A stretch of DNA of 41,286 nt from Clostridia bacterium. Lineage in GTDB: Bacteria; Bacillota; Clostridia; Lachnospirales; Lachnospiraceae. Positions within the stretch are counted from its first letter, which is position 1. Every line of letters begins with the position of its first letter. The DNA lies in NCBI GenBank assembly GCA_026000945.1, contig BNZI01000001.1, positions 122,501 to 163,786 of the forward strand, given 5' to 3'. Both the position numbers and the translations under genes were made by a program. Positions 9,830 to 20,731 of this stretch are shown in pieces. Under the pieces are notes generated by a model that had not been told where the DNA came from, searched no databases, and saw only the letters and a program-made list of their open reading frames with translations.

Positions 9830-11098
9830 ATGAATATTTTAGTTGTGGGAAGCGGTGGACGTGAACATAGTATTAGCCGTAAGCTTTTAGAATCCAAACA
9901 TACAACACAGGTTTTTGTAGCTCCTGGTAATGATGGGATGTGTTTGGATGAAGGAATTTTCACTGTAGCGATTCAGGAAACGGATCATCAGGCACTGCTT
10001 GCTTTTGCCAAAGAAAAAAAAATAGAATTAGTCATTATTGGATCAGAACTTCCTTTGCTAAACGGTTTGGCGGATGATTTTCAGAAAAATCAAATACTTG
10101 TGTTCGGCCCGTCAAAAAAAGCAGCTTTAATTGAAGGAAGTAAAGATTTTGCGAAACAATTCATGCAAAAATATCAAATTCCTACGGCAGCTTTTCAAAC
10201 TTTTTCCGAATATGACCTTGCTTGTGCATACATAGAAGAAAAAGGAGCGCCTATTGTGATCAAAGCCGACGGTTTGGCAGCCGGAAAAGGGGTTACTGTA
10301 GCGATGACGATAGAGGACGCACGATTGGCCTTAGAAGAGATTATGCAGGAAGAAAAATTTGGAAAATATTCAAAAAAAGTGGTAATTGAAGAGTACTTAG
10401 AGGGAGAAGAAATTTCTTTGATGGCCTTTGTTGATGGTGAAAACGTCTATCCGATGGAAATTGCTCAAGACCATAAACGTGCGTATGACGGAGAACAAGG
10501 TCCGAATACCGGTGGAATGGGTGCTTATTCACCAGTTCAACATATTTCGAGGAAATATGTTGAAGAAGCAGTGGAAAAAATTCTAAAACCGACTGCAAAA
10601 GGATTAGTGGCAGAAGGGCGGGCGTTTTCCGGAATTTTATATGCTGGTTTAATGTTAACAAAAGATGGTGTAAAGACAGTGGAATTTAATGCAAGGTTTG
10701 GGGACCCTGAAACACAGGTTGTTTTACCACGCTTAGAAAGTGATTTAGTAGAAATTATCTTGGATGTATTGCAACATCGCAAGCCGACAATACATTTTTG
10801 CCAAGAAGGTATAGACTTAGGAGTTGTATTGGCAAGTTGTGGTTATCCCGAGAAACCTCATCTAGGTGAACAAGTTACTGGATTGGAAAATCTTTCGTCC
10901 AATACACAGGTTTACTATGCCGGAGTCAAGAAGGATAATCAGGAGAAATTTGTATCCCAGGGTGGGCGAGTGCTTTTATTGCATATGAGAGGAAAAGATA
11001 TGCAGATGGCACGAGAGAAATTATATACTGAAATGAAAAAATTAGATAATCCTGCATTTTTTTATCGAAAAGATATCGGGGAAAAAGCTCAGCGTTAA
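9830..11098 (+). CDS. purD: PurD, GAR synthetase
   Basis: 422 aa ATP-grasp ligase joining phosphoribosylamine and glycine. It starts MNILVVGSGGREHSISRKL, the PurD signature. ATP-grasp blocks include IVIKADGLAAGKGV (about residue 140), GPNTGGMGAYSPV and the metal-binding VEFNARFGDPETQVVLPRL. GAGGAG at 9817-9822 serves as RBS. This is the last gene of the pur cluster, and no clear terminator follows in the 262 bases before the nucleotidase. Readthrough into that gene is possible. Confidence 0.97.
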   Translation: MNILVVGSGGREHSISRKLLESKHTTQVFVAPGNDGMCLDEGIFTVAIQETDHQALLAFAKEKKIELVIIGSELPLLNGLADDFQKNQILVFGPSKKAALIEGSKDFAKQFMQKYQIPTAAFQTFSEYDLACAYIEEKGAPIVIKADGLAAGKGVTVAMTIEDARLALEEIMQEEKFGKYSKKVVIEEYLEGEEISLMAFVDGENVYPMEIAQDHKRAYDGEQGPNTGGMGAYSPVQHISRKYVEEAVEKILKPTAKGLVAEGRAFSGILYAGLMLTKDGVKTVEFNARFGDPETQVVLPRLESDLVEIILDVLQHRKPTIHFCQEGIDLGVVLASCGYPEKPHLGEQVTGLENLSSNTQVYYAGVKKDNQEKFVSQGGRVLLLHMRGKDMQMAREKLYTEMKKLDNPAFFYRKDIGEKAQR

Positions 11099-11360
11099 AA
11101 GCTTGAGGGGTATCTGTAAATGAAGAGAATTTTTTGTATCGTTTCTTTTTCAATCAATAGATAGCGTAGACATAGGGGAGGTACTTTAAAGGAAGTTTGA
11201 TACGATAAAAAAATTTTAAACAAGTGATATGGATATCAACATTTGATCATACGCATGATTTTGAAAATCGTATGAATTTAGTATTGCTAGAAATAGAAAA
11301 GTCTATTGCTTACTAGAAAAAATAGAATTTGTTTTGCAAGAAAGTGAGGGGATAGAAAAG

Positions 11361-13061
11361 ATGAGGATCAAGAAAAATTATATTGTGTCGCAAGTGATCA
11401 TGTTATTTGTGATGTTGTTTGTTTTGCCTATCAATGCTTCTGCACAAGTGCAAACAGAACAAAAAATTACGATTTTACACACCAATGATGTTCATGCTAG
11501 AACAACAGGAGAAACTTATTTAGCCAGTTTAGTGGAACAAAAGAAAGCACAGCAGGAAAATGTGTTGGTTTTTTCAGCAGGGGATGTTTTACATGGTCAA
11601 CCATTTGCCAGTATTTCCAAAGGGGAAAGTATGGTAGATATCATGAATTTAGTCGGATATGATGCAATGACAGCAGGTAATCATGATTTTCAGTATGGCT
11701 TGGAACGTTTACAAGAATTATGTGCAAAAATGAATTTTCCTTTATTAGTAGCAAATATTGTAAGAAAAACAGATCAAAAAAATGTGTTTGAAAAAAATTA
11801 TCTCATCAAAGAAATAGAGGGAATTAAAATTGGTGTTTTTGGTTTAATTACTCCGGAAACGGAGACAAAAACAGATCCAAGAAATGTAAGTCAAATAGAA
11901 TTTTTGCCACCGATAGATGCGGCAAAACAGGCAGTAAAACAATTAAAAGCAGAGGGAGTACAAGTGATTATTGCTTTAACTCACCTTGGCGTAGATGAAG
12001 AAAGTTTGGCAGTAAATCGTTCAGATAATCTTGCTAAAGAAGTGCCGGAAATTGATTTGATTATTGATGGACATAGCCATACTGTTTTACCAGAAGGGCT
12101 TTTGGTAGGGAATACTTTAATTGCGCAAACAGGAGCGCATGGTGAAAATATTGGTGAAGTGGAATTAACTTTTCAAAATGGAGTACTCGTACAAAAAAAA
12201 GCTACTCTAATTGGTGATTTAACAAAAAGCGAAATAAAAGAGAATGAAGAAATTAAGCAATATCTAGAACAAATGAAGCAAGAAAACCAAACTGTACTTA
12301 ATCAAGTTGTTGGCAATACACCTGTGGAGTTAAAAGGTGAGAGAGAATTAGTTAGAACGCAAGAAACAAATTTGACAAATTTAATCGCAGATGCTTTACG
12401 ATATTATACGCAGGCAGATTTGGTTATATTCAATGGAGGCGCTGTGCGCAGCAGTATACCAAAAGGAGATATACGGATAGAGAACGTATTTAATGTGCTG
12501 CCTTTTGGAAATATGGTAGTGACAAAAGAAATCTCAGGAGCTAATTTTCTCTTAGCGGTAGAACATGGACTCTCCGTTTATCCAAATGAACTAGGAGGTT
12601 TTGCACAAATTGGAGGGATGAAAATTAGTTTTGATCCAACACAGCCACCAGGTAGTCGTGTTGGCCATGTAGAGATGGAAGATGGTACGGCTTTTGATAG
12701 GAACAAGAAATATATCGTAGCAATGAATGACTTTTTATCTTTCGGTGGAGATAGCTATACTATGCTTCAATCGAAAGAAAAATATTGGGAATATGGTTCT
12801 ATAGATGATGCTTTATTTGCTTATTTAAAAACAAATCCTGTCATTACAGATGAGGTGAAAGGCAGTTTAAAGGCAGAAAAAAGCTTAGATATACAGCAAG
12901 AAAATTCGACACAAAAGGTACAAAAATATGAAGTGAAAATAAACGATAATTTGACTAAAATTGCAAAAAAATTTGGGACGACATGGCAGAAAATAGCGCA
13001 ATATAATCAGTTAAAAAATCCTAATTTGATTTTTCCTAAACAAATTTTGTTGATTCCGTAG
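11361..13061 (+). CDS. secreted 5'-nucleotidase family metallophosphatase with C-terminal LysM domain
   Basis: 566 aa from the ATG at 11361 (GTGAGGGG at 11344-11351); a longer in-frame start at 11334 is less likely because it would precede the signal peptide. Residues 1-28 form a signal peptide (MRIKK, hydrophobic core, NASAQ). The metallophosphatase domain carries ILHTNDVHAR, SAGDVLHG, AGNHDF, LTHLGVDEE and DGHSHT. The 5'-nucleotidase C-terminal domain has FNGGAVRSSIPKGDI and NDFLSFGGDSY. The last ~45 residues are a LysM repeat (YEVKINDNLTKIAKKFGTTW), which should hold the enzyme to peptidoglycan. The protein probably dephosphorylates external nucleotides. Its position after the pur operon suggests a purine-supply role, but substrate and co-regulation are inference. 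Confidence 0.9.
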   Translation: MRIKKNYIVSQVIMLFVMLFVLPINASAQVQTEQKITILHTNDVHARTTGETYLASLVEQKKAQQENVLVFSAGDVLHGQPFASISKGESMVDIMNLVGYDAMTAGNHDFQYGLERLQELCAKMNFPLLVANIVRKTDQKNVFEKNYLIKEIEGIKIGVFGLITPETETKTDPRNVSQIEFLPPIDAAKQAVKQLKAEGVQVIIALTHLGVDEESLAVNRSDNLAKEVPEIDLIIDGHSHTVLPEGLLVGNTLIAQTGAHGENIGEVELTFQNGVLVQKKATLIGDLTKSEIKENEEIKQYLEQMKQENQTVLNQVVGNTPVELKGERELVRTQETNLTNLIADALRYYTQADLVIFNGGAVRSSIPKGDIRIENVFNVLPFGNMVVTKEISGANFLLAVEHGLSVYPNELGGFAQIGGMKISFDPTQPPGSRVGHVEMEDGTAFDRNKKYIVAMNDFLSFGGDSYTMLQSKEKYWEYGSIDDALFAYLKTNPVITDEVKGSLKAEKSLDIQQENSTQKVQKYEVKINDNLTKIAKKFGTTWQKIAQYNQLKNPNLIFPKQILLIP

Positions 13062-13064
13062 TTG

Positions 13065-13108
13065 ATAAACTTAGAGATGAGAAAGCGAAAAATCATCTCT
13101 AAGTTTAT
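13065..13108 (+). terminator. strong hairpin terminator after the 5'-nucleotidase gene
   Basis: ATAAACTTAGAGATGA at 13065-13080 pairs perfectly (16 bp) with TCATCTCTAAGTTTAT at 13093-13108 across a 12-base loop, four bases after the nucleotidase stop. A weak T-rich stretch follows (TCGTTTTG). It separates the metabolic genes from the rRNA unit. Confidence 0.85.
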
Positions 13109-13307
13109 TCGTTTTGAAATGGGTGAGATGCTATCGTTAAGAGGTTCACCAAAATGCCTGATTGAAAAAGCCTGAAAGAAACAAATCCGTCTCTTATGTT
13201 TTGGCTATATCTTTATCAGTTTGTTTATATTTTAGCTCCTTCTGCGTCTAGGTATGAGGCGTTTTAGAGCATTTATTAAAATAAGCAATTTAGTCGATGA
13301 GAAATGC

Positions 13308-13336
13308 TTGACAAATGGGGCAGAGAATGATAAAGT
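13308..13336 (+). promoter_or_regulatory. sigma-A promoter of the 5S-23S rRNA unit
   Basis: A perfect -35 TTGACA (13308-13313), a 17-base spacer, and TAAAGT (13331-13336) as -10 lie about 45 bases before the 5S gene. The stretch 13109-13307 upstream shows no gene and no trace of 16S rRNA. The promoter therefore seems to serve a unit that begins with 5S. Confidence 0.7.
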
Positions 13337-13381
13337 ATTAAAGCGTAAAAAAACCGTTCGTGGTCAGATAAATACACTATA

Positions 13382-13498
13382 GCCGGTGATGATGCGAGAC
13401 AGGGAAATACACGTTCCCATCCCGAACACGTTCGTCAAGCCTGACTCGGTCGATGATACTCTACTGGAGACGGTAGGGGAAAGTAGAAGGTTGCCGGC
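13382..13498 (+). rRNA. 5S ribosomal RNA
   Basis: About 117 bases with the 5S core: GCCGGTGATGATG at the 5' end, GTTCCCATCCCGAACACG in the middle, AAGTAGAAGGTTGCCGGC at the 3' end. The first and last bases (GCCGG / CCGGC) form the terminal helix. Unusually, it lies upstream of 23S instead of downstream, and no 16S precedes it. Confidence 0.92.
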
Positions 13499-13862
13499 TT
13501 TTGATGCAAGCTATTTTTCTAAAGTAAGGAAATGTGCTTTGTATAAATAAGAGGATTAGTCCTCCCAAATAACATCATAGTGTTGTGCAAATGGATAAGA
13601 GAGATCGTTTTGTTTTGTACAAGCAAAATTGACGCACATGAGGGTAATTGTTGATTCGTAAAGACAAATAAGATCATCCGCTTAGGATGTCTGCATAGTG
13701 GGAAGTATTGGCTAGAAACTTCACGAAATGGAGTAAGAGAGATTTCTTTTTCCTATGCATGTAAGCTTTACTAGTTAGCCATTGACTAAAAGATGGTGTC
13801 TCATGTGATCTATGATGATGTTGTGTAGCAATGAATTGTCGGTTAAGCACGAAGAACAAAAC
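13499..13862 (+). other. spacer between 5S rRNA and tRNA-Ile
   Basis: 364 bases with no convincing gene. Only small hairpins are visible, for example GAGGA-TTAG-TCCTC at 13551-13564. In an ordinary operon the 16S gene would precede the tRNA-Ile/tRNA-Ala pair. No 16S 3' end (anti-Shine-Dalgarno region) is recognisable here. Confidence 0.6.
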
Positions 13863-13936
<74 letters not shown>

Positions 13937-13964
13937 GGAATCAAAATCAGGAGAAATCCACTAT

Positions 13965-14037
13965 GGGGGTATAGCTCAGTTGGGAGAGCACCTGCCTTGC
14001 AAGCAGGGGGTCAAGAGTTCGAATCTCTTTATCTCCA
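13965..14037 (+). tRNA. tRNA-Ala (TGC)
   Basis: 73 bases. Acceptor GGGGGTA pairs with TATCTCC using two G-U pairs. The anticodon loop CTTGCAA gives TGC, and the T-arm is AGTTCGAATCT. CCA is not encoded. It lies 28 bases after tRNA-Ile and just before the 23S processing stalk. Confidence 0.95.
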
Positions 14038-14060
14038 CGACCTAGAGAAATCTAGGAAAG

Positions 14061-14105
14061 AACGTACATTGAAAAGTGCATAGTGAAAGTAGAAAAGAAA
14101 ACAAA

Positions 14106-14106
<1 letters not shown>
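14061..14106 (+). other. 5' arm of the 23S rRNA processing stalk
   Basis: The stretch from AACGTACATTGAAAAG through AGTGAA to GAAAACAAAA is complementary, with few mismatches, to 16977-17020 downstream of 23S. There, TTTTGTTTTCC, TTCTTCACTATGCGC and TTTTCA face it. Such a long helix enclosing 23S is the usual RNase III substrate. It shows that the 23S transcript is a self-contained unit. Confidence 0.75.
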
Positions 14107-16976
<2,870 letters not shown>

Positions 16977-16980
<4 letters not shown>

Positions 16981-17020
16981 GTTTTCCTTTTCTTCACTAT
17001 GCGCTTTTCAGTGTATGTTT
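16977..17020 (+). other. 3' arm of the 23S rRNA processing stalk
   Basis: This segment pairs with 14061-14106 to close the 23S stem. A diverged copy of it (ATTTTATTTCTCTTTTC, then TTTACCGTGCGC) occurs at about 18235-18270 in the duplicated block, where no matching 5' arm was seen. Confidence 0.7.
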
Positions 17021-17022
17021 TT

Positions 17023-17093
17023 AGGGGTATAGTTCAATGGTAGAGCAGCGGTCTCCAAAACCGTAAATAGGGGTTCAAATCCTCTTACCCCTG
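17023..17093 (+). tRNA. tRNA-Trp (CCA)
   Basis: 71 bases. Acceptor AGGGGTA pairs perfectly with TACCCCT, and the discriminator is G. The anticodon loop CTCCAAA gives CCA. The D-arm is short and the T-arm is GGGTTCAAATCC. It lies directly after the 23S stalk and probably belongs to the same transcript. A decayed copy lies 1260 bases downstream. Confidence 0.95.
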
Positions 17094-17165
17094 TTTGAAT
17101 TTAGAATAAGTTTGCATTTTGTTCATTTTTTGATGAAATGCAGACTTCTTTGATTTTTACTGGAA

Positions 17166-17221
17166 AACGAGATATCCTCATTTGAGTAAGACCTTTAGTA
17201 GACGACTAGGTTGCTAGAAGG
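17166..17221 (+). repeat. duplicated fragment of the 23S rRNA 3' region
   Basis: This 56-base stretch (CGAGATATCC, then TTTGAGTAAGACC, then TAGTAGACGACTAGGTTG) is nearly identical to 16871-16927 inside 23S. It lies between tRNA-Trp and the first short-chain dehydrogenase. The corresponding place before the second dehydrogenase (about 18410) lacks it, and there TTTTTACT joins AAAAAAAGGAAG directly. It is an rRNA remnant left by recombination, either inserted in copy 1 or lost from copy 2. Confidence 0.85.
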
Positions 17222-17237
17222 AAAAGGAAGTGTATGA

Positions 17238-18029
17238 ATGAAACACATTGCCATTGTTACGGGAGCTTCTTCAGGTATAGGTCGTCATTTTGTTTATCGA
17301 TTAGCAAAGGATAAAACATATAGCCAGTTAGAAGAAATTTGGATTATTGCACGTAGAAAAGACAGATTACAACAATTAAAGCAAAAAATCAGTCAACATT
17401 CTTCAGTTTTAATTAAAGTTTTTGCTTTAGATTTGCAGGATAAAGAAAGTATTATACAATTTAAAAAAGAACTAGAAAAAAGTAAAGTTGTGGTTAGTTA
17501 TTTAATTAATTCTGCGGGTTATGGGAAATTAGGTAGTTTTTTTAGCGGAGATTTCGAGGAACAAATGGGCATGATTCGCCTGAATGTGGAGGCTTTGTCT
17601 GCTTTAACACATATTGTTTTACCTTATTGTATTGGTGGTAGTCATATTCTTCAAATTTCTTCTTCAGCAGCTTTTGTGCCGCAGCCTCATTTTTCTATAT
17701 ATGGAGCTACGAAATCTTTTGTAGTTTCTTTTTCCAGAGCATTACATCAGGAGTTACGTAAAAAAAAGATTTGGGTGACTGCGGTTTGTCCTGGTCCTGT
17801 TCAGACAGAATTTTTTCAGATGGCGCTCTCGAATCCTTCTAAAAAATTTGATGCTTCAAAGATAGGTGCTTCAGCTTCTTCTATCGTAAAAAAGGCTTTA
17901 TCAGATGCCAACAAGTGTAAAGAATTCTCTATTTACTCGCCTTTAATGCAAATTTTTTATGTGCTATCTAAGCTTGTACCCCATCGTTTTTTATTGAGCG
18001 TATTTTATTATTTTAATCAAAGGATATGA
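17238..18029 (+). CDS. short-chain dehydrogenase/reductase, copy 1
   Basis: 263 aa SDR-family oxidoreductase, probably NAD(P)-dependent. The Rossmann signature is IVTGASSGIGRHF (residues 6-18). The middle NAG-type motif reads INSAGYGKLG. The active site has ISSSAAF followed by YGATKSF (Tyr-x-x-x-Lys), and VCPGPVQTEF follows. It resembles the DltE/YqjQ-like group, but no substrate can be given. ATG at 17238 has AAAAGGAAG upstream. It is roughly 80% identical to the gene at 18429. It lies in a tandem duplication with rRNA and tRNA remnants and may depend on readthrough from the rRNA unit. Confidence 0.88.
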   Translation: MKHIAIVTGASSGIGRHFVYRLAKDKTYSQLEEIWIIARRKDRLQQLKQKISQHSSVLIKVFALDLQDKESIIQFKKELEKSKVVVSYLINSAGYGKLGSFFSGDFEEQMGMIRLNVEALSALTHIVLPYCIGGSHILQISSSAAFVPQPHFSIYGATKSFVVSFSRALHQELRKKKIWVTAVCPGPVQTEFFQMALSNPSKKFDASKIGASASSIVKKALSDANKCKEFSIYSPLMQIFYVLSKLVPHRFLLSVFYYFNQRI

Positions 18030-18175
18030 GCTCCTTATATTAAGCCATAGAAAGTATTAATAAAGCAGGTTAATCGCTAAACAAGGAAAATAAAGAAAAG
18101 GAATACTTAAAAGGATGAGCAGTTGCTATACCTTGAAAGTCCTTCTGGTGAAAATGAAAATCAATCGAATGGTTT

Positions 18176-18282
18176 AATGGGAGGTAGCTATATACTGGAT
18201 AAGCAGTTTAGCTGTCTCTTATTCGTTGATTGAGAGATTTTATTTCTCTTTTCTTTACCGTGCGCTTTTGGCGTACGTTTTC
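18176..18282 (+). repeat. degenerate second copy of the 23S 3' end and stalk
   Basis: GGGAGGTAGCTATATACTGG, then AGCAGTTTAGCTG, then GTGCGCTTTTGGCGTACG match 16917-17022 (GGAGGTAGGTGTACGCTGGG, ACCAGTTTAGCTG, ATGCGCTTTTCAGTGTATG) with many substitutions. It runs straight into a decayed tRNA-Trp, in the same order as the intact locus. The match shows that the duplicated unit includes the end of the rRNA operon. Confidence 0.85.
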
Positions 18283-18349
18283 AGAGGTATATAGGGTAAA
18301 GCAGCGCTTTCCAAAACTGTAAATGAGGCTTTCAATCCTCTTACCCATG
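18283..18349 (+). pseudogene. tRNA-Trp pseudogene
   Basis: Aligned with the intact tRNA-Trp at 17023, this copy keeps AGCAGCG, the anticodon region TTTCCAAAACTGTAAAT and CAATCCTCTTACCC. The acceptor arms (AGAGGTA against TACCCAT) no longer pair fully, and the D-arm has lost its GTTCAATGGT loop. It cannot fold as a normal tRNA. Together with the neighbouring rRNA remnant and SDR copy, it marks an old tandem duplication. Confidence 0.85.
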
Positions 18350-18428
18350 TGGAATAAGTTTGTATTTTGTGTATTTCTTTAACAAATGCAGACTTATTTG
18401 ATTTTTACTAAAAAAAGGAAGTGTATTC

Positions 18429-19220
18429 ATGAAACATATTGCAATTGTTACAGGGGCTTCTTCAGGAATAGGTCGTCATTTTGTTTATCAATTAGTAAAG
18501 GATAAAAAATGTAGTCAGGTAGAAGAAATTTGGATCATCGCACGTAGACGAGAAAGATTGCAACAATTAAAGCAAAAGATTAATCAACATTCTTCAGTTT
18601 CAATAAAAATTTTTGCTTTAGACTTGCAAAATAAAGAAAGTATTGTACAATTAAAAAAGGAACTAGAAAAAAGTGAAGCTGTGGTTAGTTATTTGATTAA
18701 TGCTGCGGGTTATGGAAAATTAGGCAGCTTTTTTAGTGGAGATTTTGAGGAACAGATAGGTATGATTGATTTGAATGTGAAGGCTTTGTCTTCTCTAACG
18801 CATATCGTTTTACCCTACTGTATTTGTGGTAGTCATATTCTTCAAATTTCTTCAGCGGTAGCTTTTTTACCACAACCTAATTTTTCTGTATATTCAGCCA
18901 CGAAATCTTTTGTATTTTCTTTTTCCAGAGCATTACGTCAAGAGTTACGTAAGAAAAATATTTGGGTGACTGTGGTTTGTCCCGGTCCTGTCAATACAGA
19001 ATTTTTTCAGAGGGCGCAATGGAATCCTTCTAAGAAATTTTATCCTCCAATAATACGTGCTTCAGCTACTTCTATCGTAAAAAAGGCTTTATCAGATGCT
19101 CATCATTGTAAAGAATTGTCTATTTGTCCACCTTTGATGCAATTTTTTTATGTGCTGTCTAAGCTTGTGCCACATCGTTTTGTACTGAACACATTTTATC
19201 ATTTTAATCAAAGGGCTTGA
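18429..19220 (+). CDS. short-chain dehydrogenase/reductase, copy 2
   Basis: 263 aa, the same length as the gene at 17238 and about 80% identical by eye. The cofactor motif IVTGASSGIGRHF and the catalytic YSATKSF (Tyr-x-x-x-Lys) are intact, so it is probably functional. Differences lie mainly in the C-terminal substrate-binding part (for example NTEFFQRAQWNP against QTEFFQMALSNP), which could mean changed specificity. The RBS AAAAAGGAAG is followed by ATG at 18429. The gene is kept whole although the linked tRNA copy has decayed, which suggests selection. Confidence 0.87.
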   Translation: MKHIAIVTGASSGIGRHFVYQLVKDKKCSQVEEIWIIARRRERLQQLKQKINQHSSVSIKIFALDLQNKESIVQLKKELEKSEAVVSYLINAAGYGKLGSFFSGDFEEQIGMIDLNVKALSSLTHIVLPYCICGSHILQISSAVAFLPQPNFSVYSATKSFVFSFSRALRQELRKKNIWVTVVCPGPVNTEFFQRAQWNPSKKFYPPIIRASATSIVKKALSDAHHCKELSICPPLMQFFYVLSKLVPHRFVLNTFYHFNQRA

Positions 19221-19233
19221 AATTATCGATAGA

Positions 19234-19294
19234 CGAGTATACATTTGCACATGTGGATTTTGTGATTGAAACACATCCATGTGCAATATACTCG
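19234..19294 (+). other. long imperfect hairpin after the second SDR gene
   Basis: CGAGTATA at 19234-19241 faces TATACTCG at 19287-19294. Inside, TTGCACATG pairs with CATGTGCAA with small bulges, and the inner GGATTTTGTG can face CACATCC. It starts 14 bases after the SDR stop, so it may act as a terminator or mRNA-end stem, although no clear T-run follows. The rest of the gap to 19473 shows no gene. Near 19376-19440 there is a weak resemblance to the 23S end (GCGACTAAGTTG and GCGGTAGGTGTAAGTGCTGGG). Confidence 0.55.
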
Positions 19295-19473
19295 CAACCA
19301 AGATTTGCGAACGATTGTCTGTCTAACTCTAAACACATTAAACGGTGGTTACATGGGATTAGCTTCGTGTATTGACGAGCGACTAAGTTGTCTTGAGTAG
19401 AAGCTCCATTCATTTTTTAGCGGTAGGTGTAAGTGCTGGGAGTATGTCACAGAGAGTAAGAAAGTGATAAACG

Positions 19474-20640
19474 GTGAAAAAAAAGAATATTTCTTATCAG
19501 GAAGCAGGGCAAAATTTACTGAAATTTTCACAAAAAGTATTGCCGTTGGCACCGCAAAGTTTTCTTTATCGTATGTTGCGGAAAAAAAATATAGTATTGA
19601 ATGAAAAGAAGGCTTCTGGTAAAGAGACTCTAGAAGAAGGAGATGAAATTACTTTTTTTTTATCGGATACTACGATAAGCAAATTTCAGCATCTTTCAGT
19701 AAATGTTACTTCCTTTGATATAAAAAGAAACAAAGAAAAAGAATCCGGCATATTCAATGATTTTAAAAGCTATATTATATATGAAGATTTAGAGCTATTA
19801 GTTTTTAATAAACCTCCGGGTGTCTTGGTGCAAAAATCGCAGGAAAAAGACTTTGCTTTAAACGAAATGTTGAAACAATACTTAGATGATCAGACACAAT
19901 TTGAAGATCTCCATTTTTCTAGTCAACTGACGAAAAATGATAGAAAAAAAATGCTTTTAGAGGATGAAGAAAAATTTGTTATTCAGCGTTCTTCTGGTCA
20001 ATTTGTAGAAAACAGTAAAAGAAATTTTATTTTAGAAGCAGATGTTAGCTTGAATGTAAGTAAAAATACTTTTGTACCGGCTTTTGTACATCGTTTAGAT
20101 CGCAATACAAGTGGTTTACTGCTAGCAGGAAAAACATTACGAGCTTTACAAACGCTTTCTTTGTGGATGAAGCAGCAAAGCTTGAATAAAAAATATCTTT
20201 GTTTAGTTTTAGGTCAATGGGAAGTTGACTGCTTATTTCAAGCATACTGGTATAAAAAAGAGAATGAAAATTTAGTCTGTATTTTGAAAACTGAACAAAA
20301 AGGGTATAGTCCGATTCAAACTGCGGTAAAAACAATATCCAGTAATAAAAGCTATACCTTATTGGAAGTTGGGTTATTGACAGGTAGATCACATCAAATT
20401 CGAGCGCATTTAGCTTTTTTAGGTTATCCTGTTGTTGGGGATCAAAAATATGGAAAATTATCATCCAATACTTATTTTCAAAAACAATATGGATTAAACA
20501 GACAGTTTCTCCATGCTTATCAAGTTACTTTTCCGCAAACAAAAGAGGTTTTTTCTACTTGTTCACAAAAAACATTTCAAGCAAAGCTGCCTCAGGACTT
20601 GCAAATGATTTTACAAAAGTTAAAAATAAGTTTGCCATAG
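19474..20640 (+). CDS. RluA/RluD-family RNA pseudouridine synthase with an insertion
   Basis: 388 aa, longer than the usual ~300-aa RluD-type enzymes. The N-terminus (about 1-65) looks like an S4 RNA-binding domain (FLYRMLRKKNIVLNEKK, EEGDEITFF). The catalytic domain begins with IIYEDLELLVFNKPPGVLVQ. The catalytic Asp is residue 209 in HRLDRNTSGLL, and the C-terminal motif is GRSHQIRAHLAFLGYPVVGD. Between about residues 140 and 200 lies an extra, lysine- and acid-rich stretch absent from typical members. The start is GTG at 19474 with only a weak RBS, so the start is less certain. The target uridine (rRNA or tRNA) cannot be told. Confidence 0.88.
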   Translation: MKKKNISYQEAGQNLLKFSQKVLPLAPQSFLYRMLRKKNIVLNEKKASGKETLEEGDEITFFLSDTTISKFQHLSVNVTSFDIKRNKEKESGIFNDFKSYIIYEDLELLVFNKPPGVLVQKSQEKDFALNEMLKQYLDDQTQFEDLHFSSQLTKNDRKKMLLEDEEKFVIQRSSGQFVENSKRNFILEADVSLNVSKNTFVPAFVHRLDRNTSGLLLAGKTLRALQTLSLWMKQQSLNKKYLCLVLGQWEVDCLFQAYWYKKENENLVCILKTEQKGYSPIQTAVKTISSNKSYTLLEVGLLTGRSHQIRAHLAFLGYPVVGDQKYGKLSSNTYFQKQYGLNRQFLHAYQVTFPQTKEVFSTCSQKTFQAKLPQDLQMILQKLKISLP

Positions 20641-20685
20641 AAGTCACTTTTAGGTTAAATATTTTCAAGCTGATTAGGCAAAACA

Positions 20686-20714
20686 TTGACTATCGCAAGT
20701 GAAAATTCTATAGA
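20686..20714 (+). promoter_or_regulatory. possible promoter before recU, resembling a repeat end
   Basis: TTGACT (20686-20691), a 17-base spacer and TATAGA (20709-20714). The -35 and following ATCGCAAGTGAAAATTC resemble 22949-22971 in the intergenic repeat before sdaAB. A start point near 20721 would fall almost on the recU RBS, so the promoter assignment is weak. Confidence 0.4.
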
Positions 20715-20731
20715 TTCTAAAGGGAGTAATT

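Noticed and set aside
11255..11281. Hairpin CATACG...CGTATG between purD and the nucleotidase gene as a terminator.
   Set aside because: The stem has a three-base bulge and no T-run follows, so it does not support termination.
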